This document shows, one piece after another, positions 8,155 through 15,819 of a stretch of 64,000 nt of DNA. The notes below the pieces were generated by a model. That model did not search any database, was not told the DNA's origin, and was given only the letters and a program-made list of their open reading frames with translations. The first letter of the stretch is position 1, and the number at the start of each line of letters is the position of its first letter. A program made the position numbers and the translations under genes. The DNA comes from Flavobacterium rhamnosiphilum (GTDB lineage: Bacteria > Bacteroidota > Bacteroidia > Flavobacteriales > Flavobacteriaceae), in contig NZ_SMLG01000001.1 of the NCBI RefSeq assembly GCF_004349195.1, forward strand, positions 62,001 through 126,000, given 5' to 3'.

Positions 8155-10482
8155 GTGAAAAAATTATGTGTTTTATTTATCTTTCTGATGTTTAACTTCG
8201 GCTATGCCCAAGAAAAAACAAGTCTTTCGGGATTCGTTTCATCAGAAAAAAAGGAGGTTTCGGATGCCCGTGTGTTTTTAATTGGAACAAAATACGCCAC
8301 CCAAACGGATAGTTTAGGGAAGTATAGCATCGAAAATATTCCTCAGGGGAATTACAGAATTCAGATTACAGCAAGCGGTTTTCAAACTTTAAAAAAGAAC
8401 ATAACTGTCAAAATTAATGAAAATAACATTCTGGATTTTGAACTTTCAAATACCGAAAACCAACTTAACGAAGTAGTGGTTTCGGGAACATTAAAAGCGG
8501 TAAAAAGATTAGAAAGTGCCGTTCCAGTCGAAGTTTATTCTCCTGTGTTTTTCAAGAAAAATCCAACGGCCAGTATTTATGAAGCATTACAAAATGTAAA
8601 TGGCGTAAGACCGCAACTTAATTGTGGCGTTTGTAACACGGGCGACATCCACATCAATGGACTGGAAGGCCCATATACTTTGGTTCTAATAGACGGAATG
8701 CCCATCGTGAGCAGTTTATCCACGGTGTATGGATTATCCGGAATTCCAAATTCACTGGTGGAACGAATTGAAATCGTAAAAGGTCCCGCTTCCTCTTTAT
8801 ACGGCAGTGAAGCCGTTGGTGGTTTGATTAATATCATTACTAAAAACCCCACAAACGCTCCCGTATTCTCCGCTGATGTATTTTCTACTTCTTGGTTGGA
8901 AACCAATGTTGATTTAGGAGTAAAACTCAATGTTGGTAAGAAAGCAACCGCACTTTTAGGTTTAAATTATTTCAGATACAATCAAAAAATAGACAACGAT
9001 GGCGATAATTTTACCGATGTTACCCTTTCTGACCGAATTTCCCTTTTTCAAAAATGGACTTTCAACAGAAAAGAAAATCGATTGTTCACCATTGCGGCGC
9101 GTGGCGTTTATGAAGACCGTTTTGGTGGCGATGTGCGTTGGGAGAAAAAACACCGTGGCGGAGACGAAATCTATGGCGAAAGTATTTATACCAAACGTGC
9201 GGAACTTATCGGAAGTTACCAATTGCCATTTCAGGAAAAACTAATGCTTTCCTTTTCAGGAAACGTACATTTTCAGGACAGTCGATACGGTACAACGAGT
9301 TATATTGCCAACCAAAAAATTGGTTTTCTACAATTGACTTGGGATAAAAAAATAGGGAAAAATGATCTGCTTACCGGAATTGCCACCCGATACAATTATT
9401 ACGATGACAATACGCCGGCAACTTCAAAACTGGGAAATAACAACCCAGAAAAAACGTGGTTACCGGGAGTTTTTATTCAAGACGAAATCACGTTCACTGA
9501 AAAACACAAGCTGTTACTGGGAATGCGTTACGATTACAACTCGTTTCACGGAAGCATATTAACGCCAAGATTAGCCTATAAATGGAAATTGGACGACAAT
9601 AACATCATTCGTTTGAATGCCGGAACGGGTTTTAGAGTTGTGAATTTATTTACCGAAGATCACGCTGCTTTGACCGGCGCTCGTGAAATTGTAATTGCCA
9701 ATAACTTGAAACCGGAACAATCCATAAATGCCAATTTGAATTATATCAAGAAAATAAATTTCAACAACGGAACCTTTATAGGAATTGAAACTTCCTTTTT
9801 CCATACCCGATTCAGTAATAAAATTGTTTCGGATTATGATACTGATCCCAACCAAATTATTTATGACAACATCAATGGCTATGCGATAAGTCAAGGAATC
9901 AGTACGAATATTGATTTCAATTTTCCGAATGGATTAAAAATCATCACTGGTGCTTCTTTGCTAGACAATAAAAACGTTGAAAATGGCCGAAAAGAAACGC
10001 CTTTTTTAACCGAAAAATTTACTGCAACCTGGAGCGTTTCGTATAAAATTCAAGCTATTGATTTGAATGTAGATTACACCGGAAATGTGTACAGCCCGAT
10101 GCAATTGCCGCTTTTAAGCGCTTTAGATCCTCGTGCTTCAGAATCGCCTTGGTACAGTTTACAAAACATCCAATTCACATATTCTGGTTTAAAAAACTTT
10201 GAATTCTATGCCGGAATTAAAAACCTATTGAACTTTTTGCCTAAACAAAACAATCCATTTTTGATTGCACGAACAAATGATCCTTTTGATAAAAATGTAC
10301 GAACTTCTGATGGTAATACTGATAACCGCGATAATTATGGTTTAAATGACAATTTCGTCCCAAATGGCCAAACAGTTGACACAACAGATAATCCATATGG
10401 ATTAACGTTTGACACGACTTATGTGTATGGACCCAACCAAGGAATCAGAAGTTTTTTCGGACTTCGCTATACGTTGCGATAA
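8155..10482 (+). CDS. TonB-dependent receptor, probably for a metal or metal chelate
   Basis: An outer-membrane receptor of about 775 residues. The GTG at 8155 gives a clean signal peptide (MKKLCVLFIFLMFNFGYAQ); the longer frame from TTG 8131 starts upstream of the predicted transcription start. Domains: CarboxypepD_reg-like beta-sandwich (about 25-105 from GTG), TonB-box-like LNEVVVSG, plug about 115-230 with VERIEIVKGPASSLYGSEA, then the barrel. The plug carries a cysteine pair in LNCGVCNTGDIHINGLEGPY. Its position divergent from mntH, with a DtxR-type operator over its promoter and a secreted thioredoxin-like gene overlapping its stop, points to metal uptake; the substrate is inferred, not seen. 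Confidence 0.9.
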   Translation: MKKLCVLFIFLMFNFGYAQEKTSLSGFVSSEKKEVSDARVFLIGTKYATQTDSLGKYSIENIPQGNYRIQITASGFQTLKKNITVKINENNILDFELSNTENQLNEVVVSGTLKAVKRLESAVPVEVYSPVFFKKNPTASIYEALQNVNGVRPQLNCGVCNTGDIHINGLEGPYTLVLIDGMPIVSSLSTVYGLSGIPNSLVERIEIVKGPASSLYGSEAVGGLINIITKNPTNAPVFSADVFSTSWLETNVDLGVKLNVGKKATALLGLNYFRYNQKIDNDGDNFTDVTLSDRISLFQKWTFNRKENRLFTIAARGVYEDRFGGDVRWEKKHRGGDEIYGESIYTKRAELIGSYQLPFQEKLMLSFSGNVHFQDSRYGTTSYIANQKIGFLQLTWDKKIGKNDLLTGIATRYNYYDDNTPATSKLGNNNPEKTWLPGVFIQDEITFTEKHKLLLGMRYDYNSFHGSILTPRLAYKWKLDDNNIIRLNAGTGFRVVNLFTEDHAALTGAREIVIANNLKPEQSINANLNYIKKINFNNGTFIGIETSFFHTRFSNKIVSDYDTDPNQIIYDNINGYAISQGISTNIDFNFPNGLKIITGASLLDNKNVENGRKETPFLTEKFTATWSVSYKIQAIDLNVDYTGNVYSPMQLPLLSALDPRASESPWYSLQNIQFTYSGLKNFEFYAGIKNLLNFLPKQNNPFLIARTNDPFDKNVRTSDGNTDNRDNYGLNDNFVPNGQTVDTTDNPYGLTFDTTYVYGPNQGIRSFFGLRYTLR

Positions 10483-10949
10483 TGAAAAAAAACCTTGCTA
10501 TACTGTTATTTTTATGCTGTGCGATTCCTTCTGGATTTGCACAGCTACATTCGGTTTCATTGGAACAAATCGACAGTTTACAAAGTATCGAAAAGAGAAA
10601 AACTATCGTTTTCATTCAAACCGATTGGTGCCAATTTTGCCATGCGATGAAAAGTACCACTTTCAAAAACGAGGAAATCATCAAGGAGTTAAACAACACT
10701 TTCTATTTTGTTGATTTCAATGCCGAAGAAAAACGAACGGTAGTTTTCAATGAAACCACTTTTCAATTCAAGCCCACGGGGAATAACTCTGGAACACATG
10801 AATTGGCCATCGCATTAGGAACGGTAAATAAGCAACTGAACTTTCCTGTTTTATGTGTTTTGAATAGTGAAAACGAGATTATTTTTCAGCACAACGGCTA
10901 CTTGAAACCAAAAGAATTTAAGCTCATTTTAGAGAAACTAAAAGAATAA
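10482..10949 (+). CDS. Exported thioredoxin-like protein
   Basis: A 155-residue protein with a signal peptide (MKKNLAILLFLCCAIPSGFA) and a thioredoxin fold: a strand KTIVFIQTDW, then the redox motif CQFC at residues 50-53 followed by HAMK, then a cis-Pro loop in LNFPVLCVLN. It should act in the periplasm as a disulfide reductase or isomerase. The start codon overlaps the receptor stop by one base (TAATG), indicating translational coupling. Together with the Cys pair in the receptor plug this suggests the thioredoxin keeps the receptor or its metal ligands reduced; that is inference. The WCxxCHxM arrangement resembles DUF255/thioredoxin_7 members more than classic TrxA. Confidence 0.82.
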   Translation: MKKNLAILLFLCCAIPSGFAQLHSVSLEQIDSLQSIEKRKTIVFIQTDWCQFCHAMKSTTFKNEEIIKELNNTFYFVDFNAEEKRTVVFNETTFQFKPTGNNSGTHELAIALGTVNKQLNFPVLCVLNSENEIIFQHNGYLKPKEFKLILEKLKE

Positions 10950-10984
10950 AATTGTCTATTTTTGGGAAAATGTCAAATTCCCAA

Positions 10985-12136
10985 ATGAAACACTACGATT
11001 ATATTTTTACCGGAGCAGGATTATCGGCTTTGATGACCGTGTATAAAATGGTGCAATCCGGTACATTTAAGGATAAAAGTGTTTTGTTATTGGATGAAAA
11101 TACTAAAAAAACCAACGACAGAACTTGGTGTTTTTGGGAGAAAAATGAAACTGTTTGGAAAAAATCCATTTCAAAGAAATGGGATTCGGCTTTGTTTGCC
11201 AATGAAAACTTTCGCAGGGATTTAGACTTGAAACCATACCAATACAATATGGTGAAAGGGCTGGATTTTTACACTCAAGTATTTGATTTGCTTTCAAAAC
11301 AAGACAACATCACTTTCATCCAGCAGAAAATACTGGAAATTGAAGAATCTGAAACTATAATTTTAATACAAACTGAAAATGAGAGTTTTTCGTGCTCGAA
11401 ATTATTCAACAGCATTTACAACAAACACAAAGCAGAAAACCAGACGAAATATCCTTTGCTGCAGCAGCATTTTATTGGTTGGTTTATCAAAAGTGAGCAG
11501 GCTATTTTCAATCCGGAGCAAGCTACTTTCATGGATTTTTCGGTGGAGCAAAAAGGAAATACCCGTTTTATGTATGTTTTACCCGCCTCAAAAACCGAGG
11601 CTTTACTGGAATACACCTTGTTTTCGCACAACCATTTGAAAGCCGAAGAATACGAAAACGAAATCCAGAAATACATCGAAAAACTTGGGATTTCGAACTA
11701 TGAAATAGTCGAAAAAGAGCAAGGCAGCATCCCGATGACGTGTTATCCTTTTTGGAAAGCGAATACTAAAAATGTACTAAATATTGGAACTTCAGGCGGT
11801 TGGACGAAAGCCAGCACGGGTTACACTTTCAAAAATTCGGATAAAAAATCGAGTGAATTGGTTGCCTTTCTGCAAAGGGAAACCGACTTTACAAAATTGC
11901 ATAAAAGAACCAAATTCTGGTTTTACGATTTGCTTCTGCTAGACATTTTAGACCGAAAAAATGAATTGGGTTCTCCTATCTTTTCTTCGATGTTCAAGAA
12001 AGGAAATCCAAGTTTGATTTTTAAATTTTTGGATGAAGAAACTTCACTTAAGGAAGACATACAAGTAATTTTAAAATGTCCAAAATCACTATTTATTAAA
12101 GCCCTGTTTCATGTTGCTTTCAAAACAATGAAATAA
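10985..12136 (+). CDS. crtY: Lycopene beta-cyclase, CrtY type
   Basis: About 383 residues. It opens with a dinucleotide-binding motif (YDYIFTGAGLSALMTVYKM) and continues with DENTKKTNDRTWCFWE, characteristic of CrtY/CrtL lycopene cyclases, and later with the GTSGGWTKASTGYTF block near residue 280. The enzyme closes the psi ends of lycopene to beta rings, leading to the zeaxanthin-type yellow pigments of flavobacteria, at the inner membrane. Starts at TTG 10952 and ATG 10970 are also in frame; ATG 10985 (MKHYDYIF) puts the nucleotide motif at the usual distance from the N-terminus. No other carotenoid gene is adjacent, so the gene is detached from the usual crt cluster. Confidence 0.85.
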   Translation: MKHYDYIFTGAGLSALMTVYKMVQSGTFKDKSVLLLDENTKKTNDRTWCFWEKNETVWKKSISKKWDSALFANENFRRDLDLKPYQYNMVKGLDFYTQVFDLLSKQDNITFIQQKILEIEESETIILIQTENESFSCSKLFNSIYNKHKAENQTKYPLLQQHFIGWFIKSEQAIFNPEQATFMDFSVEQKGNTRFMYVLPASKTEALLEYTLFSHNHLKAEEYENEIQKYIEKLGISNYEIVEKEQGSIPMTCYPFWKANTKNVLNIGTSGGWTKASTGYTFKNSDKKSSELVAFLQRETDFTKLHKRTKFWFYDLLLLDILDRKNELGSPIFSSMFKKGNPSLIFKFLDEETSLKEDIQVILKCPKSLFIKALFHVAFKTMK

Positions 12137-12193
12137 CAATCAAACTATAACAAAACTTTATAATTGAACTCCTATTCTTGAATGTAAACTTTG

Positions 12194-12201
12194 TAACTTT
12201 G
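12194..12201 (+). promoter_or_regulatory. -7 element upstream of the bacilliredoxin gene
   Basis: TAACTTTG matches TAnnTTTG and lies 36 bp before the ATG. No TTG stands at 17-23 nt spacing; the nearest are at 13 and 27 nt, so the -33 element is weak. Confidence 0.4.
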
Positions 12202-12237
12202 CAACTCAAAATTATTATTGATTTAAAATAAAAAGAT

Positions 12238-12648
12238 ATGTATCCAGAAGAAATGGTAAAACCAATGCAAGCGGAATTAACAGCTGCAGGTTTTCAAGAT
12301 TTACATAGTGCTGAAGAAGTAGAAAACGCAATGAAATTAGAAGGAACAACGCTTGTAGTTGTAAATTCAGTTTGTGGTTGTGCTGCTAGAAACGCACGTC
12401 CGGGAGCAAAAATGAGTTTAGAAGGTGCTAAGAAACCAGACCATTTAATCACGGTTTTTGCAGGAGTTGACAAAGATGCTGTTGATGCCGCAAGACAACA
12501 CATGTTCCCTTTTCCTCCATCATCGCCAAGTATGGCTTTGTTCAAAAACGGAGAATTAGTGCACATGCTAGAGCGTCACCACATTGAAGGTCGTCCGGCA
12601 GAACTAATTGCTGAAAACTTGAAAGACGCTTTCAACGAATATTGCTAA
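12238..12648 (+). CDS. brxB: Bacilliredoxin, BrxA/BrxB (YphP/YqiW) family
   Basis: A 136-residue cytosolic protein of the family's full length. Diagnostic features are the start MYPEEMVKPMQAELT, the redox centre CGC at residues 46-48 (VVVNSVCGCAARNARPGA) and the segment PFPPSSPSMALFKNGE. Bacilliredoxins remove bacillithiol from mixed disulfides on proteins; some Bacteroidota make bacillithiol, so the role fits, but no bsh gene is in the window. It is a single-gene transcript with a strong terminator directly downstream (12671-12708). Family assignment is secure; the choice between BrxA and BrxB is not. Confidence 0.92.
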   Translation: MYPEEMVKPMQAELTAAGFQDLHSAEEVENAMKLEGTTLVVVNSVCGCAARNARPGAKMSLEGAKKPDHLITVFAGVDKDAVDAARQHMFPFPPSSPSMALFKNGELVHMLERHHIEGRPAELIAENLKDAFNEYC

Positions 12649-12670
12649 AATTTATATTTTAGAATGTATT

Positions 12671-12708
12671 AACCCTTTCAGAGTTTAGAACTCTGAAAGG
12701 GTTTTTTA
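12671..12708 (+). terminator. Intrinsic terminator after the bacilliredoxin gene
   Basis: A perfect 15-bp stem (12671-12685 with 12689-12703) with a 3-nt loop is followed by a T-run. It closes the bacilliredoxin transcript and isolates it from trhO. Confidence 0.9.
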
Positions 12709-12729
12709 TTTATAAACTTTGCGACTTCA

Positions 12730-12762
12730 TTGTGAAGTTTGCGGTTAAATTATTTACTTTTG
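12730..12762 (+). promoter_or_regulatory. Promoter of the trhO-trhP-ferredoxin operon
   Basis: TTG (12730-12732), a 22-nt spacer and TACTTTTG (12755-12762) fit the Bacteroidota consensus, 36 bp before the trhO ATG. A terminator lies just upstream, so this is the likely only promoter of the three-gene operon. Confidence 0.6.
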
Positions 12763-12798
12763 CAAAAAATATATTTCTCAACTTAAACTGTTTATAGC

Positions 12799-14154
12799 AT
12801 GCAACTGTATAACACATTAAGCGCAGAGGAAAGAGCCATCATGATTGATGATGCCGGAAAACAACGTCTTACGCTGTCTTTCTATGCTTATGCGCAAATC
12901 TCAAATCCAACACAATTTCGTAACGAATTATTTCTGGCGTGGAACTCTCTTGAAGTTTTGGGTCGAATTTATGTAGCCAGTGAGGGAATCAACGCCCAAT
13001 TATCACTTCCTGCCGATAATTTCTATGCGTTCAAAGATTCTATTGAAGTCTATGATTTCATGAAAGGAATCCGTTTGAATATTGCCGTAGAACAAGACGA
13101 CCATTCGTTCTTGAAACTCACCGTAAAAGTGCGTGATAAAATTGTGGCTGACGGTTTGGTGGATGAAACTTTTGATGTGACGAATATCGGAATTCATTTA
13201 AAAGCCAAGGAATTTAATGAACTTCTGGAAGACCCAAACACGATTGTGGTCGATATGCGAAATCATTACGAAAGTGAAATTGGACATTTTACCAAAGCCA
13301 TAAAACCAGATGTTGATACTTTTCGTGAAAGTTTACCAATCATCGAAGAACAACTTGCTGAACACAAACAAGACAAAAAACTATTGATGTATTGCACCGG
13401 AGGAATTCGCTGCGAGAAAGCCAGTGCATATTTCAAACACAAAGGTTTTGAAAACGTATACCAGCTGGAAGGTGGAATCATAGAATACACGCGTCAGGTA
13501 AAAGCGGAAGGATTAGAAAGTAAATTCATCGGTAAAAACTTCGTATTTGATCACCGTTTGGGCGAAAGGATTACAGCTGATATCGTTTCGCAATGCCATC
13601 AATGTGGCGCGCCTTGTGACGTCCATACCAATTGCGTGAACGAAGGCTGTCATTTACTTTTTATCCAATGTGATTCTTGCAAGGAAAAAATGGAAGGTTG
13701 CTGTTCTGCTGAATGTGTGAGTGTCATTCACTTGCCGGAAGAAGAACAAAAAGCCATTCGAAGAGGGATTAAAAACGGAAATAAGATTTTCAAAAAAGGA
13801 AAATCAGAGGTGCTGACTTTCAAAAATCAGGAAGAAACGCATGGTATTTTTGTTACAGAAAAACCAAAAACTGTCATCAAAAAAGAACCAAAAATTAAGA
13901 AAGTTTATATTGGAAAAGGAACTCATTTCTTTCCAAAACCAAGTATTGGCCAGTTTTTAATTGAAGAAAACGAAATCAAAATTGGCGATACGATTCTAAT
14001 CAAAGGTTCCACAACCGGAGAACAAAAAGTAGTAATCGAAGAAATGCTAGTGAACGATTTGGCTCAAGAAAAAGCGATTTCTGGAGACACTTGTACTTTT
14101 AAACTGCCGTTCAGAATTCGATTATCTGATAAATTATATAAGATTTTAGACTAA
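12799..14154 (+). CDS. trhO: tRNA uridine(34) hydroxylase TrhO with a TrhP-type C-terminal extension
   Basis: A 451-residue rhodanese-family enzyme (YceA/TrhO). TrhO makes 5-hydroxyuridine at position 34 of certain tRNAs, using O2. Residues 1-120 are the N-terminal acylphosphatase-like domain. Residues about 138-235 are the rhodanese domain with CTGGIRCEKASAYF (C199 and C205). Residues 266-306 are a zinc-type module with ten cysteines. Residues 368-451 are an extra domain that ordinary TrhO (about 320-350 residues) lacks; it aligns without gaps to the C-terminus of the next gene product, TrhP, with about 55 of 85 identities (hand count), including KGTH, IGQF, KLPFRIR and SDKLYKI. A linker of about 30 Lys/Glu-rich residues joins it. 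First gene of an operon with trhP (6-bp gap). Confidence 0.93.
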   Translation: MQLYNTLSAEERAIMIDDAGKQRLTLSFYAYAQISNPTQFRNELFLAWNSLEVLGRIYVASEGINAQLSLPADNFYAFKDSIEVYDFMKGIRLNIAVEQDDHSFLKLTVKVRDKIVADGLVDETFDVTNIGIHLKAKEFNELLEDPNTIVVDMRNHYESEIGHFTKAIKPDVDTFRESLPIIEEQLAEHKQDKKLLMYCTGGIRCEKASAYFKHKGFENVYQLEGGIIEYTRQVKAEGLESKFIGKNFVFDHRLGERITADIVSQCHQCGAPCDVHTNCVNEGCHLLFIQCDSCKEKMEGCCSAECVSVIHLPEEEQKAIRRGIKNGNKIFKKGKSEVLTFKNQEETHGIFVTEKPKTVIKKEPKIKKVYIGKGTHFFPKPSIGQFLIEENEIKIGDTILIKGSTTGEQKVVIEEMLVNDLAQEKAISGDTCTFKLPFRIRLSDKLYKILD

Positions 14155-14160
14155 TTTATC

Positions 14161-15402
14161 ATGACATCGAATAACAAAATAGAACTTATGGCTCCTGCCG
14201 GGAACTTTGAGTCCTTACAAGCTGGATTAGATAATGGCGCGGATTCTATTTACTTTGGCGTAGAGCAACTAAACATGCGCGCCAGAGCCACCGTGAATTT
14301 CACCATGGACGATTTACCGGAAATAGCAAAACGCTGCGAAACTAAAAATGTTCGAAGTTACTTGACCTTGAACACCATAATTTACGACCACGATTTATCC
14401 ATCGTAAAAACCTTATTGAACAAAGCCAAAGAAGCGAATATCACTGCGGTTATTGCTTCTGACCAAGCGGTTATCGCTATGGCAAGAGGCATCGGGATGG
14501 AAGTTCACATTTCGACACAACTGAATGTGACCAATATTGAAACCATAAAATTCTACAGTTTATTTGCAGACACGATGGTTTTAAGTCGGGAATTGAGTTT
14601 ACGTCAAGTAAAAAGCATCACCGCTCAAATCGAAAAAGAACAAATTAAAGGCCCAAACGGCAACTTAGTGGAGATCGAAATCTTTGGTCATGGCGCTTTG
14701 TGTATGGCAGTTTCGGGAAAATGTTATTTGAGTTTACACTCCTATAATTCCTCCGCCAATCGTGGTGCATGTAAACAAAATTGTCGCAAGAAATACACTG
14801 TTATTGATCAGGAAACCGGTTTTGAAATCGAAGTTGATAACGAATATTTAATGTCTCCAAAAGATTTATGCACTTTAGATTTTCTGGACCAAGTCATTGA
14901 TTCCGGCATTCAGGTCTTGAAAATTGAAGGCCGTGGCCGTGCTCCTGAATATGTTGCCACCGTTATCAAAACGTATCGAGAAGCGATTGACGGTTATTAT
15001 GAAGATTCGTTTTCTAAAGAAAAAGTAGCGGATTGGATGGAAGCGTTGAACACGGTTTATAATCGTGGTTTTTGGTCCGGTTATTATCTCGGACAAGAAT
15101 TGGGCGAATGGAGTGATGTTTCCGGATCGATGGCGACACAGAAAAAAGTCTATGTGGGAAAAGGAACCCATTATTTCCCGAAAGCCAACATTGGTCAATT
15201 CAAAATTGAAGCTTACGACATCAAAATTGGAGATAAAATTCTGGTAACAGGACCAAGCACCGGAGCGCAGGAAATGATTATCGACGAAATGTTTGTCAAT
15301 GATGTTACGGCTGACAAAGCCACCAAAGGCGATGATTGTACTTTAAAATTACCTTTCAGAATCCGAATGTCGGACAAATTATATAAAATTGTGGAAGCCT
15401 AA
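14161..15402 (+). CDS. trhP: U32-family tRNA hydroxylation protein TrhP (YegQ-like)
   Basis: A 413-residue member of the peptidase U32 family, which in E. coli TrhP makes 5-hydroxyuridine-34 in tRNA from prephenate without O2. Evidence: start IELMAPAGNFESLQAGLDNG (U32 TIM-barrel), family signature around EIFGHGALCMAVSGKCYLSL and SANRGACKQNCRKKY, then VLKIEGRGRAPEYV. Cysteines 181, 188, 204/208 and 237 have the spacing expected for the 4Fe-4S cluster of this family. Residues 328-413 are the U32 C-terminal domain, which is duplicated on TrhO. The gene sits between trhO and a ferredoxin gene, overlapping the latter by one base. Other U32 members (RlhA, UbiU/V) are possible, but the trhO neighbour and domain layout favour TrhP. 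Confidence 0.88.
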   Translation: MTSNNKIELMAPAGNFESLQAGLDNGADSIYFGVEQLNMRARATVNFTMDDLPEIAKRCETKNVRSYLTLNTIIYDHDLSIVKTLLNKAKEANITAVIASDQAVIAMARGIGMEVHISTQLNVTNIETIKFYSLFADTMVLSRELSLRQVKSITAQIEKEQIKGPNGNLVEIEIFGHGALCMAVSGKCYLSLHSYNSSANRGACKQNCRKKYTVIDQETGFEIEVDNEYLMSPKDLCTLDFLDQVIDSGIQVLKIEGRGRAPEYVATVIKTYREAIDGYYEDSFSKEKVADWMEALNTVYNRGFWSGYYLGQELGEWSDVSGSMATQKKVYVGKGTHYFPKANIGQFKIEAYDIKIGDKILVTGPSTGAQEMIIDEMFVNDVTADKATKGDDCTLKLPFRIRMSDKLYKIVEA

Positions 15403-15632
15403 TGGTTATTGTTACTTTACAAAGAGACAAATGCATTGGCTGTAATTATTGCGTTGAAATGGCGCCGATTCAATTTCAAATGTCCAAAAAAGACGGGAAA
15501 TCAGTTTTGATTCATTCGCAAAATGCAAAAGGTTTTTTCACTTTAAAATCACACGACCACACGATTGTTGAAAGTTGTGAATTAGCCGCAAAAGCCTGTC
15601 CGGTTAAAATAATTTCGGTGAAAGAAACCTAA
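15402..15632 (+). CDS. Small 4Fe-4S ferredoxin
   Basis: A 76-residue ferredoxin with one cluster motif: C11, C14, C17 (DKCIGCNYCVEMAP) and C66 followed by Pro (AAKACPVKI); C59 is extra and could form a disulfide as in some mono-cluster ferredoxins. Its ATG overlaps the trhP stop (TAATG), so translation is coupled, and a terminator follows, making it the last gene of the operon. The close linkage suggests it delivers electrons to, or helps maintain, the cluster of TrhP. No electron donor is known to me for TrhP, so this is a testable inference. Confidence 0.9.
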   Translation: MVIVTLQRDKCIGCNYCVEMAPIQFQMSKKDGKSVLIHSQNAKGFFTLKSHDHTIVESCELAAKACPVKIISVKET

Positions 15633-15660
15633 GTTTTTTATTAAAAACAGATTTAGATTC

Positions 15661-15697
15661 AACCCATTACAGCTGCAATTGTAATGGGTTTTTTTAT
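15661..15697 (+). terminator. Intrinsic terminator of the trhO-trhP-ferredoxin operon
   Basis: An 11-bp stem (AACCCATTACA with TGTAATGGGTT) is followed by a T-run, 28 bp after the ferredoxin stop. Confidence 0.85.
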
Positions 15698-15730
15698 TAA
15701 AAATTTATGATTTATTGGCGCAAATAGGCA

Positions 15731-15762
15731 TTGTTCCATAAAATTAAAAAATACTATCTTTA
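15731..15762 (+). promoter_or_regulatory. Promoter upstream of ricT
   Basis: TTG (15731-15733), a 21-nt spacer and TATCTTTA (15755-15762), one base off the TAnnTTTG consensus. It is the only plausible promoter between the ferredoxin terminator and the ricT-gldH-PBP genes. Confidence 0.45.
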
Positions 15763-15819
15763 CACATTAAACGTTTTAAGAACTTAAGTTGTGCTCGTCG
15801 CAACACTACATATAAGATT

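Noticed and set aside
8999..9347. Overlapping plus-strand open frames inside the TonB receptor
   Set aside because: Shadow frames of the real gene: composition is non-coding and there is no promoter or family resemblance.
13900..14154. TrhO extension as an assembly or frameshift artefact of trhP
   Set aside because: The domain is in frame, has its own diverged codons (about 65 percent protein identity) and ends in a normal stop 6 bp before trhP.
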